Shown one piece after another: positions 50,933 to 59,004 of a DNA stretch of 64,000 nt. The notes beneath the pieces were generated by a model. It ran no database searches. It was given only the letters and a program-made list of their open reading frames with translations, and had not been told where the DNA came from. How positions within the stretch are numbered: the stretch's first letter is position 1; every line of letters begins with the position of its first letter. The translations under genes and the position numbers were made by a program. This DNA is from Phycisphaeraceae bacterium (lineage in GTDB: Bacteria > Planctomycetota > Phycisphaerae > Phycisphaerales > UBA1924): contig JAHBXD010000002.1 of the NCBI GenBank assembly GCA_019636695.1, forward strand, positions 372,001-436,000, given 5' to 3'.

Positions 50933-52266
50933 AGTTCATCGATCTGCACAATCATCCGCAGGTTCATGCCACCGCCGAACTGCAGCGCGAACTCAGCCGC
51001 GCACGCACGGCCGATGAATCTGTCCAGAGCTTCATCCGGCGGATCGGCAACATCACCCCCGTCCGCTACATGATCAACGTCCGCACGCGCGGCCTTGAGC
51101 CGGGCCATTTCCGCCTGATCGAGCGCGGCACTCTCGAAGGTCGCGCTCAGGCGCGGACCGATCTCTGGTCGCTTCGCGCGCAACGTCCGGATCACAACGA
51201 ATACCCCGTCCGCCAGGGGGGCATCATCAGCAGCCTGGTCGTCGAACCAGGACCGAAAGTCATCCACGACCTCAAGATTCACGACGACCCCGTCCTCGGC
51301 GACGCGATTGCTGAATTCGGCAGCGCGCTCGCCACACCGATCTTCGAAGACGGCGAAGTCAGCGAATGGGTCTTCAGCTTCTACCAGGGGCGCGACGAAG
51401 CCCAGCCGGACCATCTCCGACTCAGTATCCCCAACGCCAATCTGCTTGCGCGAACCGCGCGGCAGCTCGACCTGATTTACCAGATCAATGACTTGAACAC
51501 GCGCTTGCGTCGGCAGCTCCAGGAAGTGGCGACCGTGCAGCAGTCCCTTCTTCCCAGGCGCCTGCCCGAGATCCCGGGCCTCAAAATCGCCACCAGTTAC
51601 CTCACCAGTGATGAAGCCGGCGGCGACTACTACGACTTCATGCACCTCCCCGATGGCCGGTGGGCCATTCTTATTGCCGATGTCTCCGGACACGGCCCGG
51701 CCGCCGCCACCGTCATGGCGATGCTGCATGCCATCTTGCACGGATACGAACGACCGAAGCTCGAACCCGCGGCCATCGTCCAGTATGCCAATGAACGCCT
51801 GACCGATGCCGCTCTCGAGAGCACTTTTGTCACGGCATTTCTGGCGATCTATGACCCCGTCACGGCCAACATGGCCTACACACGCGCTGGGCATAATCCG
51901 CCGAGAATCAAGAGCGGCCTCTCGGGCGCGATTTCCACCATCGAAGATGCCGCCGGTCCTCCGCTGGGCATTGTTCCGACGTGGGAGTTTGAAACCGGGC
52001 GCATCACGATCAACCTGAACGACACGCTTGTGCTCTATACCGACGGCATCACCGAAGCCTTCAACATTGATCGAGAGATGTTCGGCGCCAAAGGTCTTGA
52101 CGACGCACTCGAAAAATGCACCGGCGATCCCGATTGCGTGGTGGACAGCGTGCACACCGCGCTCTTCGAGCACACGCGCTCTCGGCGCCGCGCCGATGAT
52201 CAGACCATCGTCGCCATGCGCTACGTCGGCCATTCCACCGACGCCCGGGGGCAGAACCCGTCATGA
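50929..52266 (+). CDS. SpoIIE/PP2C-type serine phosphatase with GAF-like sensor
   Basis: 445 residues. N-terminal ~190 residues form a GAF-like sensor domain (SSLVVEPGPKVIHDLKIHDD, FGSALATPIFEDGEVSEWVF). A short coiled coil (LIYQINDLNTRLRRQLQEVA) leads to the SpoIIE phosphatase domain: VQQSLLPRRLPEIPGLKIA, SDEAGGDYYDF (metal-binding Asp), LIADVSGHGPAAATVMAMLH, TFVTAFLAIYDP and DTLVLYTDGITEA (second metal site). These enzymes reset partner-switching or regulatory cascades by removing phosphate from STAS-type proteins. The GTG start overlaps the preceding stop by GTGA and the next gene overlaps its end by ATGA. Possible partner of a STAS protein, for instance the DUF1275-STAS fusion. Confidence 0.92.
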   Translation: MKFIDLHNHPQVHATAELQRELSRARTADESVQSFIRRIGNITPVRYMINVRTRGLEPGHFRLIERGTLEGRAQARTDLWSLRAQRPDHNEYPVRQGGIISSLVVEPGPKVIHDLKIHDDPVLGDAIAEFGSALATPIFEDGEVSEWVFSFYQGRDEAQPDHLRLSIPNANLLARTARQLDLIYQINDLNTRLRRQLQEVATVQQSLLPRRLPEIPGLKIATSYLTSDEAGGDYYDFMHLPDGRWAILIADVSGHGPAAATVMAMLHAILHGYERPKLEPAAIVQYANERLTDAALESTFVTAFLAIYDPVTANMAYTRAGHNPPRIKSGLSGAISTIEDAAGPPLGIVPTWEFETGRITINLNDTLVLYTDGITEAFNIDREMFGAKGLDDALEKCTGDPDCVVDSVHTALFEHTRSRRRADDQTIVAMRYVGHSTDARGQNPS

Positions 52267-52733
52267 GCCACCCGATGGCGACCGAATGGTTCGATCAGCC
52301 CGAACCAGAGACCGGGAAATCCGGCTTGAGGTTCCGATGCACCATGTGCGGCAACTGCTGCTCCGGCCCGCCTGGATATGTCAAGATCACCGATGAGGAA
52401 TGCGCGACCCTTGCCGCGCGGCTCGGTTTGCGTCTGCACGAATTTCTTGACACCTACACCGAGTTCTCTCCTGCAGGGCGTTCGCTCACCGAACGTCTGA
52501 CCAAACACGGCTTTGACTGCGTCTTTCTTGACCGCGAAAAAATTCCCGGAAAGGCTGTCTGTGCGGTCTATGAAGACCGCCCCGCCCAGTGCCGCACTTG
52601 GCCCTTCTGGAAATCCAACCTCCTTCACCCGCGGAACTGGCTCGCCGCCGCCCGAACCTGCCCGGGCATCAACCAAGGAGAGTTGATCCCGCCCGAGCAG
52701 ATCCGCATTCAGCGCGCGAAAGTCGATATCTGA
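52263..52733 (+). CDS. YkgJ-family cysteine-cluster protein
   Basis: 156 residues with the YkgJ/UPF0153 Cys set: FRCTMCGNCCSGPPGYVKIT near the N-terminus, then CVFLD, CAVYEDRPAQCRTWPFW and a later CPGIN. The family is thought to bind Zn or an Fe-S cluster. It overlaps the phosphatase gene by four bases and is translationally coupled. Its last 25 bases overlap the 3' end of the convergent dtd gene. Role unknown. Confidence 0.9.
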   Translation: MSHPMATEWFDQPEPETGKSGLRFRCTMCGNCCSGPPGYVKITDEECATLAARLGLRLHEFLDTYTEFSPAGRSLTERLTKHGFDCVFLDREKIPGKAVCAVYEDRPAQCRTWPFWKSNLLHPRNWLAAARTCPGINQGELIPPEQIRIQRAKVDI

Positions 52734-53176
52734 TCGCTCCCGACCTCGACCAGCAGCGTGACCGGGCCGTCGTTGACCAGCTCCACCTGCATCTCCGCTC
52801 CGAACACCCCACGCTCGACCCGCACCCCGAGTTTCACCATCTCCTCGCAAACCGCGTCGAACAGGCACCGTGCCTCTTCAGGCGCCTTCGCCCCGTCAAA
52901 ACTCGGCCGACGCCCCTTGCGTGTCGAGCCGGCCACCGTGAAATTGGGCACCAGCAGCACATCGCCGCCCGCTTCCAGCACCGATTGATTCATCTTTCCG
53001 GCACTGTCTTCAAAAAACCGCAGGTGCGCCAGTTTCTCCGCCATGCGTGCTGCCTCGGCGGCCCCGTCAGGGGTTTCCACACCAACCAGCCCCACGAACC
53101 CGCGGCCGATCGATCCGCGCACGCTTCCGCCCTCGCGAACCTCGGCACGCACCACACGCTGCACGATCACCCGCAT
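52709..53176 (-). CDS. dtd: D-aminoacyl-tRNA deacylase
   Basis: 155-residue enzyme that removes D-amino acids from tRNA. The gene begins MRVIVQRVVRAEV as in the family, has GRGFVGLVGVE, LRFFEDSAGKMNQSV, the proofreading cross-subunit Gly-cis-Pro in LVNDGPVTLL, and RRPSF. The usual SQFT motif reads PNFTVAGSTRKGRRP, a local variant at the active-site edge. It is convergent with, and overlaps by 25 bases, the YkgJ gene. Confidence 0.9.
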   Translation of the reverse strand: MRVIVQRVVRAEVREGGSVRGSIGRGFVGLVGVETPDGAAEAARMAEKLAHLRFFEDSAGKMNQSVLEAGGDVLLVPNFTVAGSTRKGRRPSFDGAKAPEEARCLFDAVCEEMVKLGVRVERGVFGAEMQVELVNDGPVTLLVEVGSDQISTFAR

Positions 53177-53259
53177 CGCACCCTCCTGCTTCTACCAAGC
53201 CCACCACCCTGCCGCCGCAAGCCTAGTGTTCTTCTTGAGCAGGAATACCTCCTGAATCT

Positions 53260-53346
53260 GGTGCGGTGGCCGAGCGGTTGAAGGCACACGACTTGAAATC
53301 GTGCAGGCCCGAAAGGGCCTCGTGGGTTCGAATCCCACCTGCACCG
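53260..53346 (+). tRNA. tRNA-Ser (anticodon UGA)
   Basis: 87-nt cloverleaf with the long variable arm expected of tRNA-Ser: acceptor GGTGCGG/CTGCACC (one G-U pair), D arm TGGCCGAGCGGTTGAAGG, anticodon stem CACGA/TCGTG with loop CTTGAAA and anticodon TGA (reads UCA), variable stem AGGCCC/GGGCCT, T arm GTGGGTTCGAATCCCAC. Discriminator G; CCA not encoded. Confidence 0.96.
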
Positions 53347-53417
53347 TTTCCCAAGAACGCAGGAACGGATGCCCCCGCTTTCCGCGGGCCGTTATTCCTC
53401 GGCCGGATATTCCCACC

Positions 53418-54791
53418 ATGCCCATGATGACCCTTGCCCTCGCCACGATCCTTGCTTTCACGCCCCCCGCCCCCGAAACCTCCGCACTCCCCGACCGCTT
53501 GACCGTCGAAAACTATGTTCGCCCACTCATAGACGCCGACCTCATCCCCGGCGGCGTCGTAGCCCTGCACGCTCGTGGCGCCACCGTGTTTTTCGGTTTC
53601 GGGTCGACGCATCTCGATCGGGCATCGACACCCGATGAACACACCGTCTACGAAATCGGTTCGATCTCCAAAGTCCTGACCGGCGTGCTGCTCGCCGAAG
53701 CCGTCCGCAGGGGCGAAGTGACTTTCGACACCCCCGTCGCCGACCTTCTCCCCGCGGGCATTGCTCCGCCCGGTACGGACGATGACCCAATCCTTCTTCG
53801 GCACTTGGTCACCCACACCAGCGGCCTGCCGCGCATGCCGGGCAATCTCATCCCTGTTGATCTTGAAGCCCCCTACTCCGACTATACCGCCGACCGCCTC
53901 TTCGCCTTTCTCGACGGCCGTTTCACCGCAAGCGCGCCCGGAAATCGCTACGAATATTCCAACCTCGGCTCGGGCCTGCTCGGTCAGCTTCTTGCACGCA
54001 AAGCCGAACTGCCTTACGAGCAGCTCCTGCACGAACGCCTGTGCGCTCCACTCGGCCTCCAAGACACACGCTGCTGCACCGAAGATTCTTCGACGCGCCT
54101 GGCTCCGCCGACCGCCCACGGACGCATCACCCGACCGTGGGCCAACATGGCCGCACTGTCGCCCGCCGGCGCTGTCCGCTCCACCCCCGCCGACATGCTC
54201 CGCTTCGCCGTCTGCCAGTTCAACCCACCCGGTTCCCCCCTCGCCGAGACCCTCGCCGTCGCGCGCGAGCCGCTCCACCAGAATGGGGCCATGCAGATCG
54301 CCTGCGGCTGGCACATCGCCCGCGACGGATCACTCTGGTGGCACAACGGCCAGACGGGTGGTTACGCCAGTTATCTCGGCGTCGTTCCCGAAGAACATGT
54401 TGCGGTCGTCGTGCTCACCAACGGCTCGGCCGGAGAGGTGACAACCGTCGGCATGCAGTTGGTCGATCTCATGCTCGGCAAAGCCCCCGAGCCGCTCACC
54501 CTCGAACCCGCGCGCCCCATCGACCCCCAGCGCCTTGCCGCTCTTGAAGGCCGCTATCAGGCCCCGGGCGGGTTCGTCCTCGAAGTTCGAGCCTTCAACG
54601 ATCGTCTCTTCGCTCGCGGCGGAGGACAACCCTGGTTCCGCTACGACCCCGCCGACAACGATCGCTTCCGCGCCCGGGGGCCGGCCGTTGAACTTCAATT
54701 CAATGAAACCGAGCCGACACCCGCCCCAGCCGTCACCATCCACCAGGGCGGTCGCGCCACCACACTCGGTCGCATCGACGAAACCCCGTAA
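53418..54791 (+). CDS. exported serine hydrolase of the beta-lactamase (class C/PBP) fold
   Basis: 457 residues with an N-terminal signal (MMTLALATILAFTPPAPETSA). The active-site set is complete for the fold: SISK (Ser-x-x-Lys) at about residue 80, YSN (Tyr-x-Asn) and HNG in WWHNGQTGGYAS replacing the KTG triad. This is the esterase/D-alanyl-D-alanine carboxypeptidase-like group rather than a proven antibiotic-hydrolysing enzyme. A C-terminal beta-barrel-like domain (about 370-457, LEGRYQAPGGFVLEVRAFND) follows, as in several periplasmic esterases. It lies just after tRNA-Ser and is convergent with the CorA-type gene. Confidence 0.88.
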   Translation: MPMMTLALATILAFTPPAPETSALPDRLTVENYVRPLIDADLIPGGVVALHARGATVFFGFGSTHLDRASTPDEHTVYEIGSISKVLTGVLLAEAVRRGEVTFDTPVADLLPAGIAPPGTDDDPILLRHLVTHTSGLPRMPGNLIPVDLEAPYSDYTADRLFAFLDGRFTASAPGNRYEYSNLGSGLLGQLLARKAELPYEQLLHERLCAPLGLQDTRCCTEDSSTRLAPPTAHGRITRPWANMAALSPAGAVRSTPADMLRFAVCQFNPPGSPLAETLAVAREPLHQNGAMQIACGWHIARDGSLWWHNGQTGGYASYLGVVPEEHVAVVVLTNGSAGEVTTVGMQLVDLMLGKAPEPLTLEPARPIDPQRLAALEGRYQAPGGFVLEVRAFNDRLFARGGGQPWFRYDPADNDRFRARGPAVELQFNETEPTPAPAVTIHQGGRATTLGRIDETP

Positions 54792-54797
54792 GGCCCG

Positions 54798-55781
54798 CTA
54801 CAGATATCGACGCCACCGGAAGATCGCAAACTGAACGCCCGCGAGCACGATCAGCATCCCGAGCACCATCCACACCCCAAGCCCGTGCTCAGCAAACGGA
54901 ATGCCCCCCACGTTCATGCCCAGCAGGCCCGTCACGAACGTCAGAGGCAGAAATGTGGTCGAGACGAGGCTGAGCGCATAAATCCGGCGCTCCTGGCGCT
55001 CCTGCATCATCGCGGTCAGTTCTTCGTGCGTCACGCTCGATCGCTCTCGAACCGAATCCACATCCTCGATCAGGCGCGTCAGCCGATCCGCCGACTCGCG
55101 GATGTGCGCCCGATCCCCCTCCGTCAGCCATGCCCGCGTCTCCTGCGACAACCGATTGAGAAGATCCCGCTGCGGCCCGGTAAACCGCCGAAGTTGGATC
55201 GCCTCTCGCCGCAGCCCTCCTAATCGCACGCGCAACAGACTCGATGCCGTCGCCAACGTTGCTTCTTCCAGCTCGCAAAGGCGTTCCTCAAGTTCATCCA
55301 CCACGGGTGAAATGTGATCCACCACTTCCTCGATGATCGCCCACAGCATCTCTCCGCATGTCCGGGGGCCGTTCCCCTCGTCAATGCGCTCCCGCAGATC
55401 CGCCAGCGCCTTCAGCCGTTGCTCTCGAAGCGTGACGACCCGCCCTTGCGAAAACCAGCACCGAAGACTGATCATCTCTTCCGGCTCGGCCCCGGGATTG
55501 AGATTCACCGCCCGCAGCAGCACAACCAGCGCATCGCCGTGGTGCGCAGCCCGCGGACGAATCTCTTCCGCACGAAGCGCGTGCACCGCCAGAGGCGGAA
55601 TCCCCGATCGCTCGGCCAGCCATCGATGCGTCTCGCCCTCTCGAAGATCAAAATGCAGCCAGACCAACTCGCCCTCGGCCGGCGACCGGTCGATCTCGTC
55701 ATACCCAATCTCGCGCCCCCCGCCCCGCCCATCAAGGACCATCGCCGACACCAGCCCGCGATCATTCCCGTTTTCGCGCAC
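54798..55781 (-). CDS. CorA/ZntB-type divalent cation transporter
   Basis: 327 residues: a cytoplasmic funnel domain with long helices (about 20-265; LWAIIEEVVDHISPVVDELE, SSLLRVRLGGLRREAIQLRR) and two C-terminal membrane helices. The family signature GMN is in FVTGLLGMNVGGIPFAEHG. The chain ends in a basic FRWRRYL. It resembles ZntB (zinc) more than CorA (magnesium) in its N-terminal part, but the ion is not decided by sequence. GTG 55781 follows GGAGGCGTCT. It lies downstream of rpoN on the same strand. Confidence 0.91.
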   Translation of the reverse strand: MRENGNDRGLVSAMVLDGRGGGREIGYDEIDRSPAEGELVWLHFDLREGETHRWLAERSGIPPLAVHALRAEEIRPRAAHHGDALVVLLRAVNLNPGAEPEEMISLRCWFSQGRVVTLREQRLKALADLRERIDEGNGPRTCGEMLWAIIEEVVDHISPVVDELEERLCELEEATLATASSLLRVRLGGLRREAIQLRRFTGPQRDLLNRLSQETRAWLTEGDRAHIRESADRLTRLIEDVDSVRERSSVTHEELTAMMQERQERRIYALSLVSTTFLPLTFVTGLLGMNVGGIPFAEHGLGVWMVLGMLIVLAGVQFAIFRWRRYL

Positions 55782-55930
55782 AGACGCCTCCGCCGTAGAG
55801 ACCCCGCCGTCAAGGTCAAGTCATCGGCGCTTCCGACGACGAACCCCCAGTTTGCGGCCTTCGCCGTGGCGCATCATCGCGGCACGTGGCCTCGCGGCCG
55901 CTCCCCGCCGGAGGCTTCGCCCGTTCTGTG

Positions 55931-57472
55931 CTATTCAAACGCCTTGCGCAGCCGCGCAGACGGAATCCCCAGCTGCCCGCGATATTTCGCCACCGTCCGC
56001 CGGGCGATCTCGATTCCCCGCGCCTTGAGCGCTTCGGCCAACGCATCGTCCGAGAGCGGTTGAAGCTTGTCTTCACCCTCCACGATCTCAGACAACGCCG
56101 CTCGCACCGCCTCGTAACTCATGTCCTCGCCGCTGTCGGTCTGCAACCCGCCGGTGAAAAACTTCCGAAGCGGCACCACCCCCCTGGGTGTCAGCAGATA
56201 TTTTTCGGCCACGGCCCGCGACACCGTCGCGACATGAATCCCCAGTTGATCCGCCACCTGCGTCATCGGCAGCGGGCGAAGCGCCTGCACCCCCTGATCG
56301 AAAAAATCCCGCTGCGCATCAAGCACCACCGTGATCACCCGAAGAAGCGTCTCTTTCCGCTGCCGAACAGCGTCGATCAGCCACTGCGCATTCCCCAGGT
56401 TCGTCTTGATGAACTCCCGATCCTTCCGCTCAACCTGCTTGTCGCGAACCATCAACGCATACTCCCGGTTGATCCGCAGATTCGGCAGTCGCCGGTCGTT
56501 CAGATATGCAAAATACCGATCCCGCTCTGGGTCATACTCCACGATCGCATCCGGCACGATCGGCGCCGGCGCATCGCTCACCAGGCGCCGCGCGGGCGCC
56601 AGGCTCAGCCGACGCAGCACCGCCTTCGCCGCAGATATCTCCTCCAGCGTCAGGCCCGACTTCTCCGCAATCCGCGGCAGCCGGTTGTTCATCAGATCAT
56701 CCAGGTGCTCTTCCACCAGCAGACGCGCCGCCGCGAGCACCCCCTGCTTGTCATCCAGATCATCCCAGTGCTCATCCTCCTCCAGCGCATCAAGCTGAAG
56801 CAGCAGGCATTCTCGATGATTCCGCGCACCGACACCCGGCGGTTCGAGAAACAACTGCACCGCAGCCAGCGCCTTGCCCAGTTCCTCCGCCGTCACCGGC
56901 TTGAGGCTTTCCGGCGCTTCCGATGCAATCCGCTCCAACTCCACCCGCAGATACCCGTCGTCGTCCAGCTTCTCGACCAGCAATTCCCCGAGCGCGTGCA
57001 CTCGGGGCGTCACTTCGACCAATCCCCATTGCCCGAGCAACTGCTCCGTCAGCGACGCCGATCGCGCAGGCGCGTTGGCCATCGCGTCCAGATGGGCTTC
57101 CCCCTCGGCATCCAGCCCGCCGCGTGAGTATGACCCGGCGTGCCCGTCGTGCTCCCACGACCGCTCGCCCCCGCCCGCATAGGCGTTCTCCGCCGCGTCG
57201 GGGTGGTCTTCCTCAAACGCTTCCAGCCGGCCGAAGCCCTCCTCACCTTCGCGTATGTCCGTTTGTCGAGATTCTTCAACTTCCTCGCCGGGCACTTCGC
57301 TCTCGTCTGATCCTTCCGCGACCTCCAGCGCGACGTTGTTCTCCAACTCCTGCTCAATCCGCTCGGCGAGATCCGCCAGCGGCATCTGCAGAATCTCCAT
57401 CGACTGGATCATCCGCGGCGCCAGCTTCATCTGCTGGCCGAGCTTCATGTTCTGGGAAGTGTCAAATCGCAT
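55931..57472 (-). CDS. rpoN: RNA polymerase sigma-54 factor
   Basis: 513-residue alternative sigma factor needing an ATP-driven activator. Region I is MKLGQQMKLAPRMIQSMEIL then LQMPLADLAERIEQELENN, region II is strongly acidic (about 70-130), the core-binding and -12 HTH region follow, and the RpoN box ARRTVAKYR lies near the C-terminus. ATG 57472 precedes region I by eight residues. Nitrogen, motility or envelope-stress promoters with TGGCAC-N5-TTGC would be its targets; none was sought here. recR lies 79 bases upstream on the same strand. Confidence 0.94.
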   Translation of the reverse strand: MRFDTSQNMKLGQQMKLAPRMIQSMEILQMPLADLAERIEQELENNVALEVAEGSDESEVPGEEVEESRQTDIREGEEGFGRLEAFEEDHPDAAENAYAGGGERSWEHDGHAGSYSRGGLDAEGEAHLDAMANAPARSASLTEQLLGQWGLVEVTPRVHALGELLVEKLDDDGYLRVELERIASEAPESLKPVTAEELGKALAAVQLFLEPPGVGARNHRECLLLQLDALEEDEHWDDLDDKQGVLAAARLLVEEHLDDLMNNRLPRIAEKSGLTLEEISAAKAVLRRLSLAPARRLVSDAPAPIVPDAIVEYDPERDRYFAYLNDRRLPNLRINREYALMVRDKQVERKDREFIKTNLGNAQWLIDAVRQRKETLLRVITVVLDAQRDFFDQGVQALRPLPMTQVADQLGIHVATVSRAVAEKYLLTPRGVVPLRKFFTGGLQTDSGEDMSYEAVRAALSEIVEGEDKLQPLSDDALAEALKARGIEIARRTVAKYRGQLGIPSARLRKAFE

Positions 57473-57551
57473 GTTCGTTGCCGCTGGTGCGCTTCCTTTC
57501 GCTCCCGGCCCTGCCCCCGATCTCCTCACACCCCCCAGAGCAACGCCCGAT

Positions 57552-58184
57552 TCATGTCATCCCCTGCCGTCCCTCGATGGCATCCGCCAGCACCGCGCGA
57601 TTCGCATATTCCAGGCTCGACCCCGCCGGAAGCCCCCTTGCCAACCGACTCACACGAACACCGCGCTTCGCCAGTTCCTCCGCAAGATACAACGCCGTCC
57701 CGTCGCCCTCCAGCGTCGGGTTCAGCCCCAGAATCACCTCCACGATCGCCTGGCCCTCGCCCGCGGCACTCCGCTCGATCCGCGCGAACAACTGCGCCAC
57801 GGTCAGTTCCCCAGGCCCGATCCCATCAAGCGGGCTGAGACGACCCATCAGCACATGATACAGACCTCGGTACAACCCCGTCTGCTCCAGGGCCATCAGG
57901 TCCTTAGGCTGTTCTACGACCAGCACCACGCGATGATCGCGCCGCGCATCTCCGCAGATCGGGCACGCACCGCCATCGCAAAGACAGAAGCAGTCCGCAC
58001 AGTGCCCGACCGCGCGCTTCACATCCAGAATCGCCTGCGCCAGGTCCGAGGCGCTCGCCTCGTCTCCCTTGAGCACATGAAACGCTAGACGCTCCGCGCT
58101 CCGGCGGCCGATCCCCGGCAAAGCCGCGAACGCACCGATCAACCGTTCCACCGCCTTGGGGTAGACGCCCGATCGGCCACGCAC
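57552..58184 (-). CDS. recR: recombination protein RecR
   Basis: 210-residue recombinational repair protein acting with RecF/RecO to load RecA on gapped DNA. The N-terminal HhH (LIGAFAALPGIGRRSAERLA), the zinc finger CADCFCLCDGGACPIC and the TOPRIM domain (RVVLVVEQPKDLMALEQTG, then GLYHVLMGRLSPLDGIGP) are in standard order. GTG 58184 is chosen because AAGG is well spaced; GTG 58202 is the alternative. The in-frame sequence to 58526 runs through the next gene region and is not part of it. Confidence 0.93.
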   Translation of the reverse strand: MRGRSGVYPKAVERLIGAFAALPGIGRRSAERLAFHVLKGDEASASDLAQAILDVKRAVGHCADCFCLCDGGACPICGDARRDHRVVLVVEQPKDLMALEQTGLYRGLYHVLMGRLSPLDGIGPGELTVAQLFARIERSAAGEGQAIVEVILGLNPTLEGDGTALYLAEELAKRGVRVSRLARGLPAGSSLEYANRAVLADAIEGRQGMT

Positions 58185-58240
58185 ACCTTGACCTTCACGC
58201 ACGATGCATGATATTCGCACCGAACACCGGGCGGGTGTCT

Positions 58241-58816
58241 TTATCGACGCCGACGCATCAACACCGGCGCAAACACTCCTGCGAGCACGACCCCCGGCCC
58301 CGGCACAACCGGCGACGCCAGGAACGTGTACACCGCGCTCTCCCCATGCACCCCTGAAAGGTCGATCACCTTGAACTGCGCGCTCCACACGCCCTGCGGG
58401 TACGAAAACTCGGGATGCGTCCGATCCAGATACCACCACGGGCGCATCGCGAAGTGATCTCCCCCAATCCCCAGCGCATACTGCTCGCCCGCCTGCGACA
58501 CCCCCACCGAAAGGTCCGGACGCCACAGCGACAACGCCGGATCGAACGCCACCACCTCGATCATCAACTTCGCACCTGCCGCCACAGGATGCAGGTCGCG
58601 CACAGGATCATTAAAAATCACCTCGACCACGGAAACTTCGTTGCCCAGCCACCCGGGAAAACCCGCACGGTGCTGCGCAAGCTCTTCCACCTCCCAGAAC
58701 TCGAACCACACCGTCAACTGCCCGGCCGAATTCGACCCGACATACATCGGTGAGTTATGACACCACACGGTCGCCGCACACCCGCACAACGCCAGCAAGC
58801 CCACGCCGCAACGCAT
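58241..58816 (-). CDS. exported protein with PEP-CTERM-like tail
   Basis: 191 residues: signal peptide MRCGVGLLALCGCAATVWC, a beta-rich body (LTVWFEFWEVEELAQHRAGF, VWSAQFKVIDLSG) and a C-terminal PVVPGPGVVLAGVFAPVLMRRRR, which has the Pro-Gly motif, short hydrophobic helix and Arg cluster of PEP-CTERM/exosortase substrates. The Pro-Gly motif is VPGPG instead of VPEPG. GGGAGGTGTCG places the start at ATG 58816. No exosortase is in the window, but the XrtA-type deacetylase at 10539 points to one. Function unknown. Confidence 0.8.
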   Translation of the reverse strand: MRCGVGLLALCGCAATVWCHNSPMYVGSNSAGQLTVWFEFWEVEELAQHRAGFPGWLGNEVSVVEVIFNDPVRDLHPVAAGAKLMIEVVAFDPALSLWRPDLSVGVSQAGEQYALGIGGDHFAMRPWWYLDRTHPEFSYPQGVWSAQFKVIDLSGVHGESAVYTFLASPVVPGPGVVLAGVFAPVLMRRRR

Positions 58817-59004
58817 CGACACCTCCCACCGAACCCACGCCCCCCACCAATATGCACCCCGACCCTTCCTCCGCCCACCCTTCCCCGTTGTTTTCTCCTC
58901 CCGACCCTCTGAAACGCACCCGACCTCTCTCCCCACCTCCACCGCAAACATCGCCCCGCCGCGACCGGCTACACGCCCCGAACCGTCGCTACCCTCCCGC
59001 GAGC

